Virus record (IMG/VR): IMGVR_UViG_3300042539_000280 | Coordinates: 100,393 to 164,392 of that record | DNA: 64,000 nt | DNA from: a virus | Direction: 5' to 3' (one strand) | Part shown: one piece after another, positions 48,389 through 56,366 of the stretch | Position numbering within the stretch: the stretch's first letter is position 1 | How the letters are laid out: each line of letters starts with the position of its first letter | Notes under the pieces: generated by a model | What the model was told of the DNA's origin: nothing | What the model saw: the letters and a program-made list of their open reading frames with translations, nothing else | Database searches by the model: none | Program-made: the position numbers and the translations under genes

Positions 48389-49000
48389 TTATCTCCTCAA
48401 AATCTCGGCTCTACTGCCGATAGTTTCATCATAGAATATATTAAACGCTACTGATGTTCTGTTAATGGTAGATTTGTTCTCCGTTACCGAGTGATACAAT
48501 TTACTAGGAAACAGATACAAATCATACTTCTTAGGATTATATATCATGTGTGACCAATTGAATTGGGTACCATTGGTCATACCATCCCTAAAGGTTTCTT
48601 CCATGTATTGTGGTCGGTAGATTAGAAAATCACCACTGTCATCGTCCACATTCATGTAAAGACAACCACTGACTTTACTATTAGGGTGATAGTGTTTATG
48701 ATGACTATCCCCAGGTCTATTCAGGTTCAACCACGAACCTGTTATGCCTAACTTAGGCGACTCGCCTAAAATTTGGGTGCTGTAATGATCAATATATTCC
48801 TGTATGACAGGTTTTAGTTTTAGACCGTTCAACACAGTATAATCTTTACTTATAACATTGATAACATTACCTTCGGTATGACTTGGATCGTTAGCCTTGT
48901 TATCAAGGAACTCAATCTCATTAGTCATTTCTTCATTCAATACTGAACCGAGATTGACTATCATCACCGGTAATGGAAAGATACTATCAACCTTTATCAT
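48389..49000 (-). CDS. 2OG-Fe(II) oxygenase-like protein (HxH type)
   Basis: 203 residues of the phage 2OG family with ITGSWLNLNRPGDSHHKHYH and HPNSKVSGCLYMNV; distal KLYHSVTENKS and an arginine in INRTSVAFNIFY. HxD is replaced by HxH-like residues, as known for a phage oxygenase subfamily. Sits within the tRNA array. Confidence 0.8.
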   Translation of the reverse strand: MIKVDSIFPLPVMIVNLGSVLNEEMTNEIEFLDNKANDPSHTEGNVINVISKDYTVLNGLKLKPVIQEYIDHYSTQILGESPKLGITGSWLNLNRPGDSHHKHYHPNSKVSGCLYMNVDDDSGDFLIYRPQYMEETFRDGMTNGTQFNWSHMIYNPKKYDLYLFPSKLYHSVTENKSTINRTSVAFNIFYDETIGSRAEILRR

Positions 49001-49113
49001 TACTGACTTAGTAGAATGTTAATATCGCTTACAATAAATCCTACTGTAATAGCGATAGCAAAGAAAATGACCAGGCGAAAGATGGCCTGATATTTTAGTT
49101 GTTCTCTATCCAT
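49000..49113 (-). CDS. Tiny membrane protein
   Basis: 37 residues with one transmembrane helix (AIFRLVIFFAIAITVGFIVS). TAATG overlap with the oxygenase start. Function unknown. Confidence 0.5.
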   Translation of the reverse strand: MDREQLKYQAIFRLVIFFAIAITVGFIVSDINILLSQ

Positions 49114-49133
49114 ATATATTACCTCTCACGAAA

Positions 49134-49211
49134 TGGTCTAGGTGGAGGGATTCGAACCCCCGTTATTCTTCGTCCCAAACGAAGTGCCATACCAGGCTAG
49201 GCGACACCTAG
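49134..49211 (-). tRNA. tRNA-Pro (TGG)
   Basis: Acceptor CTAGGTG/CACCTAG, anticodon stem CTTCG/CGAAG with loop TTTGGGA, encoded CCA. Confidence 0.92.
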
Positions 49212-49218
49212 ATAAAAC

Positions 49219-49292
49219 TGGCGAAGGTACCAAGAGTCGAACTTGGGCTTGCGGTTTTGGAGACCGCCGTGCTACCGTAACACTTTACCAAC
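49219..49292 (-). tRNA. tRNA-Trp (CCA)
   Basis: Anticodon stem GCGGT/ACCGC with loop CTCCAAA, encoded CCA. The acceptor GTTGGTA/TACCTTC has two T-T mismatches, so aminoacylation may be weak. Confidence 0.85.
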
Positions 49293-49294
49293 AT

Positions 49295-49369
49295 TGGGTG
49301 CGGACCCATGAGTCGAACATGGCTCTCTTGCTTATGAGACAAGAATGGTCACCGGACCACCTGACCGCA
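49295..49369 (-). tRNA. tRNA-Met (CAT)
   Basis: Acceptor TGCGGTC/GTCCGCA with one mismatch, anticodon loop CTCATAA, encoded CCA. Elongator Met, or Ile after lysidine modification. Confidence 0.85.
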
Positions 49370-49376
49370 ATAACTC

Positions 49377-49451
49377 TGGTGCTGGAAGTTGGAATCAAAC
49401 CAACCTTTAAGGCCTTATGAGGACCCTTCGACATCTTGCCGACCTACCAGC
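49377..49451 (-). tRNA. tRNA with CAT anticodon (Met or Ile2)
   Basis: Acceptor GCTGGTA/TTCCAGC, anticodon stem GGGTC/GGCCT with loop CTCATAA, encoded CCA. T loop TTTGATT. Directly adjacent to another CAT tRNA. Confidence 0.85.
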
Positions 49452-49458
49452 ATATTGA

Positions 49459-49495
49459 TGGGCGGGTGTGGCTGACACCCTTTAAATGCACCCGC
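49459..49495 (-). ncRNA. tRNA-like minihelix or tRNA remnant
   Basis: Minus strand GCGGGTG, 20 bases, CACCCGC, then CCA: a perfect 7-base acceptor-like stem with encoded CCA but no room for D, anticodon and T arms. An inner alternative hairpin GGGTGT/ACACCC competes. Probably a tRNA gene after deletion. Confidence 0.4.
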
Positions 49496-49511
49496 TAGAT
49501 GCTACCCATAT

Positions 49512-49588
49512 TGGCGTTCCCGGAAGGACTCAAACCCTCAACCTCTGGTTTCGTAGACCAGCGTTCTATTCAGTTGAACTACGGAAAC
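49512..49588 (-). tRNA. tRNA-Arg (ACG)
   Basis: Acceptor GTTTCCG/CGGGAAC, anticodon stem CTGGT/ACCAG with loop CTACGAA, encoded CCA. A34 would need host TadA to become inosine. Confidence 0.9.
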
Positions 49589-49597
49589 ATACTAAAC

Positions 49598-49671
49598 TGG
49601 AGCGGGTAGGTGGTACTGACCCACCTTCTACACGTTGGCAACGTGTCATAATACCTTTATACTATACCCGC
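49598..49671 (-). tRNA. tRNA-Gly (GCC)
   Basis: Acceptor GCGGGTA/TACCCGC, anticodon stem ACACG/CGTGT with loop TTGCCAA, encoded CCA. Unusual T loop TCAGTAC. Confidence 0.88.
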
Positions 49672-49675
49672 ATAT

Positions 49676-49751
49676 TGGAGGATCCGGTCGGGCTCGAACC
49701 GACAACCGTAGGATTAAAAGTCCTCTGCACCACCTATTGTGCTACGGATCC
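49676..49751 (-). tRNA. tRNA-Lys (TTT)
   Basis: Acceptor GGATCCG/CGGATCC, anticodon loop CTTTTAA, encoded CCA. Confidence 0.92.
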
Positions 49752-49756
49752 ATAAT

Positions 49757-49832
49757 TGGTGAACCTGGAAGGAATCGAACCTTCAACACACGGATTAAGA
49801 GTCCGCTACTCTACCAATTGAGTTACAGGTCC
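49757..49832 (-). tRNA. tRNA-Lys (CTT)
   Basis: Acceptor GGACCTG/CAGGTTC, anticodon loop CTCTTAA, encoded CCA. Follows the other Lys tRNA. Confidence 0.92.
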
Positions 49833-49837
49833 ATAAT

Positions 49838-49912
49838 TGGTGACCCCTAGCGGAATCGAACCGCTCTACCAAGATTGAAAGTCTTGTGTCCTAACCGATA
49901 GACGAAGGGGCC
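49838..49912 (-). tRNA. tRNA-Glu (TTC)
   Basis: Acceptor GGCCCCT/AGGGGTC, anticodon stem CAAGA/TCTTG with loop CTTTCAA, encoded CCA. Confidence 0.92.
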
Positions 49913-49916
49913 GTAT

Positions 49917-49991
49917 TGGCTGGAATGGCAGGATTCGAACCTGCGACCAAGTGATTAACAGTCACCTGCGCTACCGCTGCGCCACATTCCA
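49917..49991 (-). tRNA. tRNA-Asn (GTT)
   Basis: Acceptor TGGAATG/CATTCCA, anticodon loop CTGTTAA, encoded CCA. Confidence 0.92.
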
Positions 49992-50012
49992 ATATAAATG
50001 TATTAATAGTAA

Positions 50013-50088
50013 TGGAGGGCCGTCCCGGAATTGAACCGAGTTCTCAAGGATTTGCAGTCCCGTGCCTTACCGTCCGACTCACGGCCCT
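50013..50088 (-). tRNA. tRNA-Cys (GCA)
   Basis: Acceptor AGGGCCG/CGGCCCT, anticodon loop CTGCAAA, T loop TTCAATT, encoded CCA. Confidence 0.92.
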
Positions 50089-50124
50089 TACTATAACCAT
50101 ATTCAATTGTCAAACAGCATACAA

Positions 50125-50310
50125 CTAGGCAATCTTATACTCTTTATACTTGCGCTGAATGGACACAGTGCCATGCGCTTTCAATCGAGCATAATCTCGG
50201 AATGCCGAGCCGTCTTTATCGTGGTACTCTTTGCGATAGTTTGGACGACCGTTACGGTCACAAGCCTCAACTATCCAAAAGTAATCTCGTTTTATGTTTT
50301 CATCCTTCAT
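50125..50310 (-). CDS. Small hypothetical protein
   Basis: 61 residues from ATG 50310 (MKDENIKRDYFWIVEACDRN), basic C-terminus (VSIQRKYKEYKIA). First gene behind promoter copy E. The family pattern is not recognised; nucleic acid contact is possible. Confidence 0.55.
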   Translation of the reverse strand: MKDENIKRDYFWIVEACDRNGRPNYRKEYHDKDGSAFRDYARLKAHGTVSIQRKYKEYKIA

Positions 50311-50335
50311 GTCGTCTCTCACTCAACAGTTGCAT

Positions 50336-50364
50336 ACTATATAGGCGCCAGATGGCAAAGTCAA
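50336..50364 (-). promoter_or_regulatory. Sigma70-like promoter with upstream element (copy E)
   Basis: Minus-strand TTGACT (50364-50359), 17-base spacer, TATAGT (50341-50336). It leads into the small gene and the long tRNA array. Confidence 0.82.
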
Positions 50365-50384
50365 GAACTTTTTTCACTTTTTTC

Positions 50385-50401
50385 TGCGACATTTTGACGC
50401 A
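50385..50401. promoter_or_regulatory. Palindromic element (copy E)
   Basis: TGCGACA-TTT-TGACGCA, followed on the plus strand by CCCTTAGTCTAT, 20 bases upstream of the -35. Confidence 0.72.
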
Positions 50402-50438
50402 CCCTTAGTCTATTGATTAGATAGACTGTTTACATTCG

Positions 50439-50514
50439 TGGTAGAGGTGGAGGGATTCGAACCCCCGGTAGAACCGTTATGAGCGGCTGGCCTTAACCAC
50501 TTGGCTACACCTCT
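50439..50514 (-). tRNA. tRNA with CAT anticodon (Met or Ile2)
   Basis: Acceptor AGAGGTG/CACCTCT, anticodon loop CTCATAA, encoded CCA. Third CAT tRNA in the window; its D arm with GGTTAAGGC is fuller than the other two. Confidence 0.88.
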
Positions 50515-50520
50515 ATGTAA

Positions 50521-50597
50521 TGGCGGTCCCAATAGGATTCGAACCTATAACCTGCCGCTTAGAAGGCGGCTGCACTATCCTGTTGTGCTATGGAACC
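50521..50597 (-). tRNA. tRNA-Arg (TCT)
   Basis: Acceptor GGTTCCA/TGGGACC, anticodon stem GCCGC/GCGGC with loop CTTCTAA, encoded CCA. First tRNA behind the promoter at 50620-50648. Confidence 0.92.
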
Positions 50598-50619
50598 AAT
50601 CTTTCCTGATTGTCTGATT

Positions 50620-50648
50620 AGTATATAGGCACCGGATCATAATGTCAA
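50620..50648 (-). promoter_or_regulatory. Sigma70-like promoter of tRNA array
   Basis: Minus-strand TTGACA (50648-50643), 17-base spacer ending ggtgccta, TATACT (50625-50620). It lies 23 bases before tRNA-Arg(TCT). Confidence 0.83.
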
Positions 50649-50663
50649 GCATTATTTTAGGAA

Positions 50664-50897
50664 TTATTCCGAAAACTCCATAGCGAATGCCTGGTTTATA
50701 TCAGGTTTTGGGGCCCTTGTCAACATAAAAGATGGTGTGAATCCGTCAAATCCGCCACCTCTTTCAAGTCGGTTTGTTTCCAATACGGCATCTTCCTCGA
50801 AAAGGAATGTGGCGATAACTTGTTCTGTGGCAGTTTCATAGACATGCCACTCCAAACAATCGTATTCATCAAACTCTGGATAATATGTATATTTCAT
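50664..50897 (-). CDS. Small hypothetical protein
   Basis: 77 residues from ATG 50897, just after the oxygenase stop (TAAAATG). MKYTYYPEFDEYDCLEWHVY, then an acidic helix. Not recognised. Confidence 0.55.
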   Translation of the reverse strand: MKYTYYPEFDEYDCLEWHVYETATEQVIATFLFEEDAVLETNRLERGGGFDGFTPSFMLTRAPKPDINQAFAMEFSE

Positions 50898-50898
50898 T

Positions 50899-51402
50899 TT
50901 AGACCCTATCAAAGAATATTTGAATTGATGTTCTAACGGGGCTATGACTAGACAAAGCCGATACCGAATGTTCTACATTACCTTCATGGTAAATTGCTAA
51001 ATTTTTTCTAGGAACTAAACCTTTTATTGTGTTGTTATCATTATAAAGATACAGACCTCCATGATTTTTATTCCATCCATCTAATAGATAGATCGTCATG
51101 GCACCTCTATACTTTGTATCATCATGCCAAGGTATGTGAGATCCTGGAGTGAAATAATAAAAAGACATTAATGATATTTCATTATATCTTACATGTTTCT
51201 GTAAAGTATCTTCAATTCTTTTTCTTAGATCATTCTTGTCTATATCATGTATCAATATGAGACTGCTATCCTGAATAATATATTCCGGCCAAAATTGATT
51301 TGTAGAAAATTTCACATATTGACTACCCCATAATTGATAAGAATATTCTGCACAGTCATAAAACAAATCTTCATCTAAAAAGTTTTCATATTGAGTAATC
51401 AT
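50899..51402 (-). CDS. 2OG-Fe(II) oxygenase-like protein
   Basis: 167 residues, compact P4Hc fold: SHIPWHDDTKYRGAMTIYL supplies HxD, NHGGLYLY the GG strand, NVEHSVS the distal histidine and PVRTSIQIFF the arginine. AT-rich gene just downstream of the helicase gene. Confidence 0.87.
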   Translation of the reverse strand: MITQYENFLDEDLFYDCAEYSYQLWGSQYVKFSTNQFWPEYIIQDSSLILIHDIDKNDLRKRIEDTLQKHVRYNEISLMSFYYFTPGSHIPWHDDTKYRGAMTIYLLDGWNKNHGGLYLYNDNNTIKGLVPRKNLAIYHEGNVEHSVSALSSHSPVRTSIQIFFDRV

Positions 51403-52775
51403 ACTTTGAGTCCTTTGAACTTGCTTTTACCACCATCAAACTTTCTCGGAATCGGTTCTGGTTCAGGTTGTCCTGAATCCGCCAAGTCTTGTGCAGATTG
51501 TTCAACATCATACAACTTCATTTTAGACCTGTCAACCCCGATAACAAATCTTTTATAAAGACCTGGGTCACCATAGCGGTTTTTCAACTGTTTCACCTGG
51601 ATCTGTTTCAACTGCTCCATGGTTTCATTCGTGATAAGTGCCACGAAGAAGTCGGCAGTGGCCGGTAGACCAAACGACTCGGAGGTATCAGTCATATCAG
51701 GATCAGATGAACCATAACCACCTCTGGTCAACTGTGTAGCAGACCAGACAGGCACATTGAACTCAACCGCAAGACCTCTAAGTTCCTCGGCGATTGCCTT
51801 GATATATGTATAACTATTGGCCACACCTGCCTTCACACGGGAGGAGGAACAGATGTTTAGATAGTCGATCATAATGGCATCAGGAACAAAGTTCTTCTTG
51901 AGGTTCAATTCATTCAACAATGCTCTAAAGTGGTTCGTGGATGCTGTGGAGGTGGCATACTCTTTCACAATCAACTTACCATGTGTTTTCTCTTTCAACT
52001 TATCAATCTTGTTCTTATACACGTCCTTAGGAAGGAGCATAAGGTCATCAAGTGTAATGTTTAGGAGATTGGCGTCGATACGTTCTGCCACTCGTTCCTC
52101 AGACAACTCTAAAGTAATGTAAAGAACGTTTTTACCTTGATTAAGGTAAGAAGAAGCAAGATGGCAAAGAGTAAGTGATTTACCAACACCGACGCCAGCC
52201 ATAACGATATTGAGAGTCTTTTTCGGGACTCCATTCTTGGTAATCTTGTTAAAGAACTCCAGATCAAACGGTAGTCTTTCTTCAACTCTGTGATAATACT
52301 CATATCTATCCTCTGCTTGTTCTAAATAATCGTGACCAACATTCGGGTCAAAAGATATAGCCAGAGCGTCAGACAACAAAGTAGGTATAGCGCCCTTAGT
52401 GAGTCTCCCCTTCCCATTCATAATCTCCAATGATTCGGTAATAGCATTATAGATTGCACGTTCCTGACAAAACTTCTCGGTGTTCTCCACCAACCAATCT
52501 TCATTGGTCTCGGTCGTGTCAGCAGTAAGTTCTTTGATTGTTTCTTTGATATTCTTGATAGTATCGTCGGTAGATCCACGAATGTTATCTACCTCAATCT
52601 CCAAGGCATCGATAGTTGGTTGCTGATTATATTTCAGAACAAAACCAGCCACTTCTTGGAAAAGCAGCCGGTCTTCCTGGTTCGGAAAGTAATCAGGTTT
52701 TAGAAACGGTAGGACCTTACGAGTGAACTTCTCGTTCTTGATCAGGTTCTTTAGTATCGTTTGTTCTAGTCTCAT
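51399..52775 (-). CDS. Replicative DNA helicase (T4 gp41/DnaB-like)
   Basis: 458 residues from ATG 52775 (AAGGACTTAC upstream). Walker A GVGVGKS at 194-200, later AIMIDYLNICSSSR (Walker B) and WSATQLTRGG. It unwinds DNA at the fork as a hexamer and pairs with the gp61-like primase. A longer frame into the oxygenase gene upstream is unlikely. Confidence 0.92.
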   Translation of the reverse strand: MRLEQTILKNLIKNEKFTRKVLPFLKPDYFPNQEDRLLFQEVAGFVLKYNQQPTIDALEIEVDNIRGSTDDTIKNIKETIKELTADTTETNEDWLVENTEKFCQERAIYNAITESLEIMNGKGRLTKGAIPTLLSDALAISFDPNVGHDYLEQAEDRYEYYHRVEERLPFDLEFFNKITKNGVPKKTLNIVMAGVGVGKSLTLCHLASSYLNQGKNVLYITLELSEERVAERIDANLLNITLDDLMLLPKDVYKNKIDKLKEKTHGKLIVKEYATSTASTNHFRALLNELNLKKNFVPDAIMIDYLNICSSSRVKAGVANSYTYIKAIAEELRGLAVEFNVPVWSATQLTRGGYGSSDPDMTDTSESFGLPATADFFVALITNETMEQLKQIQVKQLKNRYGDPGLYKRFVIGVDRSKMKLYDVEQSAQDLADSGQPEPEPIPRKFDGGKSKFKGLKV

Positions 52776-52788
52776 GTAAGTCCTTGTT

Positions 52789-53415
52789 TCACGGCCGGTC
52801 AGCATCCAAAAATATATTACCTGATATGCTTATCCTTTCTTCATCCGTTGAGCAGAAAGGATAAACACAATGTAGCAATTTGGATGGAAAGAGTATTATA
52901 ACACCTTCATATTCTTTTGTCAAATCAAATCTTTGAGACCATAAACTTCCTAGAGTAGTTGGGTAAGTAAATTCAAATTGACCAGAATAAGTCGTTGCCA
53001 TTTCACCCATTCTTCCATATTCCTTTTCAAGGCCGTAAGGTATCTTGACCCAAATGGTATATGAATAGACACCTTGATGCACATGGTTAGGAATGAATTG
53101 GCCTTTTTTCTGTATATTGAACCATGGATCCCCCGCTGTAAACGGGAGATTCTTTGATAGAATATCGACATATCTTATATAATCGAAACTTTCATTATAT
53201 TCTTTGACCAGAGATAACACATAATCTTGTAATGCTTTTTTATCCTTGATCCAGAAATGTTTAGTTACACCCATAGATGATAGACCAGTGGTCATAACAT
53301 CTTCGGACTCTCTCCATTCTAAACATTCTTTTTTTAGATTATTGAAAAGTTCATCAGGCACATTCTTCTTTAAATAACCAATGTTGGGTAATGCAACTGC
53401 ACCCTCATTTTTCAT
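52789..53415 (-). CDS. 2OG-Fe(II) oxygenase-like protein (HxH type)
   Basis: 208 residues from ATG 53415. FIPNHVHQGVYSYTIWVKIP gives the first iron ligands, SKLLHCVYPF the distal histidine, ERISISGNIFLD the arginine, and GQFEFTYP the strand. HxH instead of HxD, as in several relatives here. Placed between helicase and UvsX genes. Confidence 0.77.
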   Translation of the reverse strand: MKNEGAVALPNIGYLKKNVPDELFNNLKKECLEWRESEDVMTTGLSSMGVTKHFWIKDKKALQDYVLSLVKEYNESFDYIRYVDILSKNLPFTAGDPWFNIQKKGQFIPNHVHQGVYSYTIWVKIPYGLEKEYGRMGEMATTYSGQFEFTYPTTLGSLWSQRFDLTKEYEGVIILFPSKLLHCVYPFCSTDEERISISGNIFLDADRP

Positions 53416-53722
53416 CACCACTCTCCGAGTTAGCCTCGGCTTCTGACGCATCCAATAGTAGGGCATTTAGAATCAGTCCAAGAACCTCGTTGAATCTCTG
53501 GTTTTTCCGTAGTGTCACCATAGATAAATCATTTGTCTTATCTATTTCATAATCATATAACATTCTTGGGATGTTGTCCTCACCCATCTTGAATGTCACT
53601 TGGGTATAATGATACACCACTCCGGCGAACGGGTCAAGATTCAATTCTATTGGAACTGTAGTTCCATCTTTCTTAGAATCGAACAAGTCATCCCGAAATA
53701 CATAATCAATTCCTAGTTCCAT
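53405..53722 (-). CDS. Conserved T4-like phage hypothetical protein
   Basis: 105 residues: VPIELNLDPFAGVVYHYTQV, then FNEVLGLILNALLLDASEAE. A conserved small protein in marine T4-like phages near UvsX, by recollection; function unknown. Confidence 0.6.
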   Translation of the reverse strand: MELGIDYVFRDDLFDSKKDGTTVPIELNLDPFAGVVYHYTQVTFKMGEDNIPRMLYDYEIDKTNDLSMVTLRKNQRFNEVLGLILNALLLDASEAEANSESGDEK

Positions 53723-54365
53723 TAATATCCTCCATTCTTCTTCTTACTACTATTACATCATTTGCATGGTTAGCATTTAAACCATTTAGATCGACAAAGT
53801 GTAGGAAAACTTGTGCTTGCCAAAGTCCTTCTTCATATTTTTTTCGACCATGAGCAACTTCCATACCTTTGTATAGAATGGCATCTCCTATTCCTATTTC
53901 GATTTTTTGTAAATGTGAAGGATCATAATCTTCTATTTTCTCCCCGAAATATTCTATCCCATCTACAAAAGAAATATGAGGTTTGGTGTGTTCTACATCC
54001 ATAAAACAAAAAGGCCATATGGATTCTCCACCATACCCCAACGTAATTGATACTGATACTTCACAAGAAGTTCTATCTGTGTGGATTTCAAGTTCATCGC
54101 CATGTTTATAAATTCTGGCATAAGAATATGTTTGAGATAGTTTTTTGTCTAAAATTTTTTCTAAAGTAGGTCTTATTTTTTCACATAGGTAGTTCAATTC
54201 GCCTTTCGAAAATGAAATTTCATATCCCATACCATCAGTTACATGTTGTCCATTTTCTTTGGAAATGAAAAGTTTTAGTAATGCCTGTTCACTTTCTTCT
54301 TTTGACAATAAGTTTCCAATATACAAACAACCTACTTTGTCAAAAATTTCAGAGTATTCATTCAA
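53706..54365 (-). CDS. 2OG-Fe(II) oxygenase-like protein
   Basis: 219 residues. [20 protein letters not shown] supplies Hx[21 protein letters not shown] the distal histidine, and [10 protein letters not shown] the last strand. The usual basic residue for 2-oxoglutarate would be in GRKK. AT-rich, overlaps uvsX by eight bases. Confidence 0.82.
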   Translation of the reverse strand: MNEYSEIFDKVGCLYIGNLLSKEESEQALLKLFISKENGQHVTDGMGYEISFSKGELNYLCEKIRPTLEKILDKKLSQTYSYARIYKHGDELEIHTDRTSCEVSVSITLGYGGESIWPFCFMDVEHTKPHISFVDGIEYFGEKIEDYDPSHLQKIEIGIGDAILYKGMEVAHGRKKYEEGLWQAQVFLHFVDLNGLNANHANDVIVVRRRMEDINGTRN

Positions 54366-55398
54366 CTTCCTCCTCCGTCACATTCATTGATCCATATAGG
54401 AACTCGGCCTTACAAAAATCGTCAATCACATCCAAGGTGGCCTGGTCGAAATACTTTTCAGGATTGGCCTCAATCTGTGATTCAAATGCCTTAGAACCAT
54501 CTGGCAATTCAATACGGGTAGATACCTTTTTGAATACACCAAACTTGATGGCAAGGTCTAGCAGGCCATAATACTTATCCAGTCCGTGGGCATAGTTAAG
54601 TCGGGTCTCTACCTTCTTGTTCTCAATGGTCATACGAGACTTCTTGAGCAATGCGGTGATGATAGCACCAGAGATAGAACCATCTTTATCTTTGTCCTTC
54701 TTCTTGGACAGGAAGATGATTGTAGAAGCAGCATATTCAAGACCTGAACCACCACCCATCTTCTTCATTGGTACATATGATCCAACGACATCATAGACAT
54801 GGTTAGTGACGATCAATGGAACTTTGGCCTTACCAAGTTTCAGAGTCAATACACGGAACGCACCACGCACCAACTGGGCACGGGTCATGTCTCGGGTATC
54901 TTTACCGTCGGCAATATCTTGCATTTCTTTGTCGGTTGATAGATTGCCTAGTGAGTCGAGAACAAACACCATTGGAGGCTTCTCCTTACCCTCTAGGTAC
55001 TTGTCTAGGATCTTTACTGCCTGTGTGCGAAACTCTTGGACAGTAGCCACAGGAACAATGCCAACACGCTTTGCGTCAATGCCACGATCAGCAACGAATT
55101 GTTTGGAGATAGCGGACTCTGACTCAAAGTAAAATACAAATCCATCTGGGTTATCCTCTAGGAACTGTTTGACCACATTGAGGGCATAGAAAGTCTTACC
55201 AACGGAAGGTTCACCAGCAAATGCTGTAACCTTGTTCTGTGGTAGACCACCATAGATTGACCCTGATAGTAGGGCATTCATGGCATAGTTACCAGTACCA
55301 ATGTAACCGGTAACGTCACCTGCTGCTACACCGTCATCGACGATGCCTGCATATTCATTATCTGTTTCTGCTAATAGTTGATTGAAAATATCTGACAT
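54358..55398 (-). CDS. uvsX: UvsX-like RecA recombinase
   Basis: 346 residues. Walker A GEPSVGKT at 62-69, Walker [13 protein letters not shown], and [20 protein letters not shown]. It drives strand exchange for recombination-dependent replication and repair, as in T4. Confidence 0.93.
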   Translation of the reverse strand: MSDIFNQLLAETDNEYAGIVDDGVAAGDVTGYIGTGNYAMNALLSGSIYGGLPQNKVTAFAGEPSVGKTFYALNVVKQFLEDNPDGFVFYFESESAISKQFVADRGIDAKRVGIVPVATVQEFRTQAVKILDKYLEGKEKPPMVFVLDSLGNLSTDKEMQDIADGKDTRDMTRAQLVRGAFRVLTLKLGKAKVPLIVTNHVYDVVGSYVPMKKMGGGSGLEYAASTIIFLSKKKDKDKDGSISGAIITALLKKSRMTIENKKVETRLNYAHGLDKYYGLLDLAIKFGVFKKVSTRIELPDGSKAFESQIEANPEKYFDQATLDVIDDFCKAEFLYGSMNVTEEEVE

Positions 55399-55425
55399 AA
55401 GATTCTCCTTTCGTCAGTTTAGTTT

Positions 55426-56178
55426 TTATTCACCTTTTTGAAAGTCGAAAGAATCTAAATCTATATTTTTTAGTTCTCGGAAATCTTCTTTCAAAAATTC
55501 TTTAAAAGATTCAAATTTTGTGTCCATATTCTCTTTGAGATATGATATATTATCTTTACCCCATATTCCTGTATGATAATGCTTTGTGTATAAATTATCA
55601 GAATATGTCTCAAATGGAGGGTTATAAAGATCAAGAGGCAATGCCTTATATCTTCTTCTTGTCACTTGTGATACGAAACTTAGTTTCAATGGTCCACATA
55701 TGTCCATGCAGTAGGCATTTTGATCCATACCTTCTTCAAATTCATAGAACTCTCTTTCGATATGCACCATGTATTCGAACCAAAACGGCGAACCTTTTTT
55801 GGATGCCATCAAACAATTTTGATATACTTCATTCAAAATCGGTGATTCAACCAGGCACAGATCGTCGTCTTTAATTTCATCATAAAAGTTTTTGTAACAG
55901 TATAGATCCAGATCGGCATATATTCCACCATAATAATGTAGAATACAACATCTGGCAAAGTCCAATCGATTTATATGAAATTTAAAAGACTTATACAGGT
56001 TAGAAAAGTCATTATAATGTTTTTCAACTAACTTGTCAATACTATTATCATCCCAAAGCATATGTTTATACTCTGGTTCTGGAAAGTTTTTTAACCAGGT
56101 TTCTCTACACTTGTCCCATAAAGGATGCCAATCGTCCTTATTCTTAGGAGCCTGATGATGAATTATTTTAGGTATCAT
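55426..56178 (-). CDS. GT32-like glycosyltransferase
   Basis: 250 residues: IPKIIHHQAPKNKDDWHPLW, RLDFARCCILHYYGGIYADL and an intact DXD in YADLDLY. Related in fold to the product at 29807-30547 but not close. It would transfer a sugar to an unknown acceptor. AT-rich insertion between uvsX and the polymerase. Confidence 0.82.
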   Translation of the reverse strand: MIPKIIHHQAPKNKDDWHPLWDKCRETWLKNFPEPEYKHMLWDDNSIDKLVEKHYNDFSNLYKSFKFHINRLDFARCCILHYYGGIYADLDLYCYKNFYDEIKDDDLCLVESPILNEVYQNCLMASKKGSPFWFEYMVHIEREFYEFEEGMDQNAYCMDICGPLKLSFVSQVTRRRYKALPLDLYNPPFETYSDNLYTKHYHTGIWGKDNISYLKENMDTKFESFKEFLKEDFRELKNIDLDSFDFQKGE

Positions 56179-56366
56179 GCAACTTCCTTAAAGTGTTTCT
56201 GTAGTTCCGGTGATAGTTTCTTTAGAAGATCACCACCGACCCCAACTCGAACCAGTGTGGCTAGTTCGACTACGTTGTTGGGTGTAATTGTTCCTTCGTC
56301 TGGCACAAACTCATAAAGACGGGCGGGTGAATGTTTTAGATGCTTATCTTCTGTCTTTTTACTCAT
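56175..56366 (-). CDS. Conserved small protein
   Basis: 63 residues from ATG 56366, overlapping the polymerase stop (ATGA). HSPARLYEFVPDEGTITPNN, then VELATLVRVGVGGDLLKKLS. Seen near the polymerase in related phages by recollection. Unknown role. Confidence 0.6.
   Translation of the reverse strand: MSKKTEDKHLKHSPARLYEFVPDEGTITPNNVVELATLVRVGVGGDLLKKLSPELQKHFKEVA

Noticed and set aside
45901-50597. Repeated 'tggtg...' and 'gattcgaacc' strings looked like a repeat array
   Set aside because: They are the encoded CCA ends and T arms of tRNA genes on the minus strand, not CRISPR or tandem repeats.
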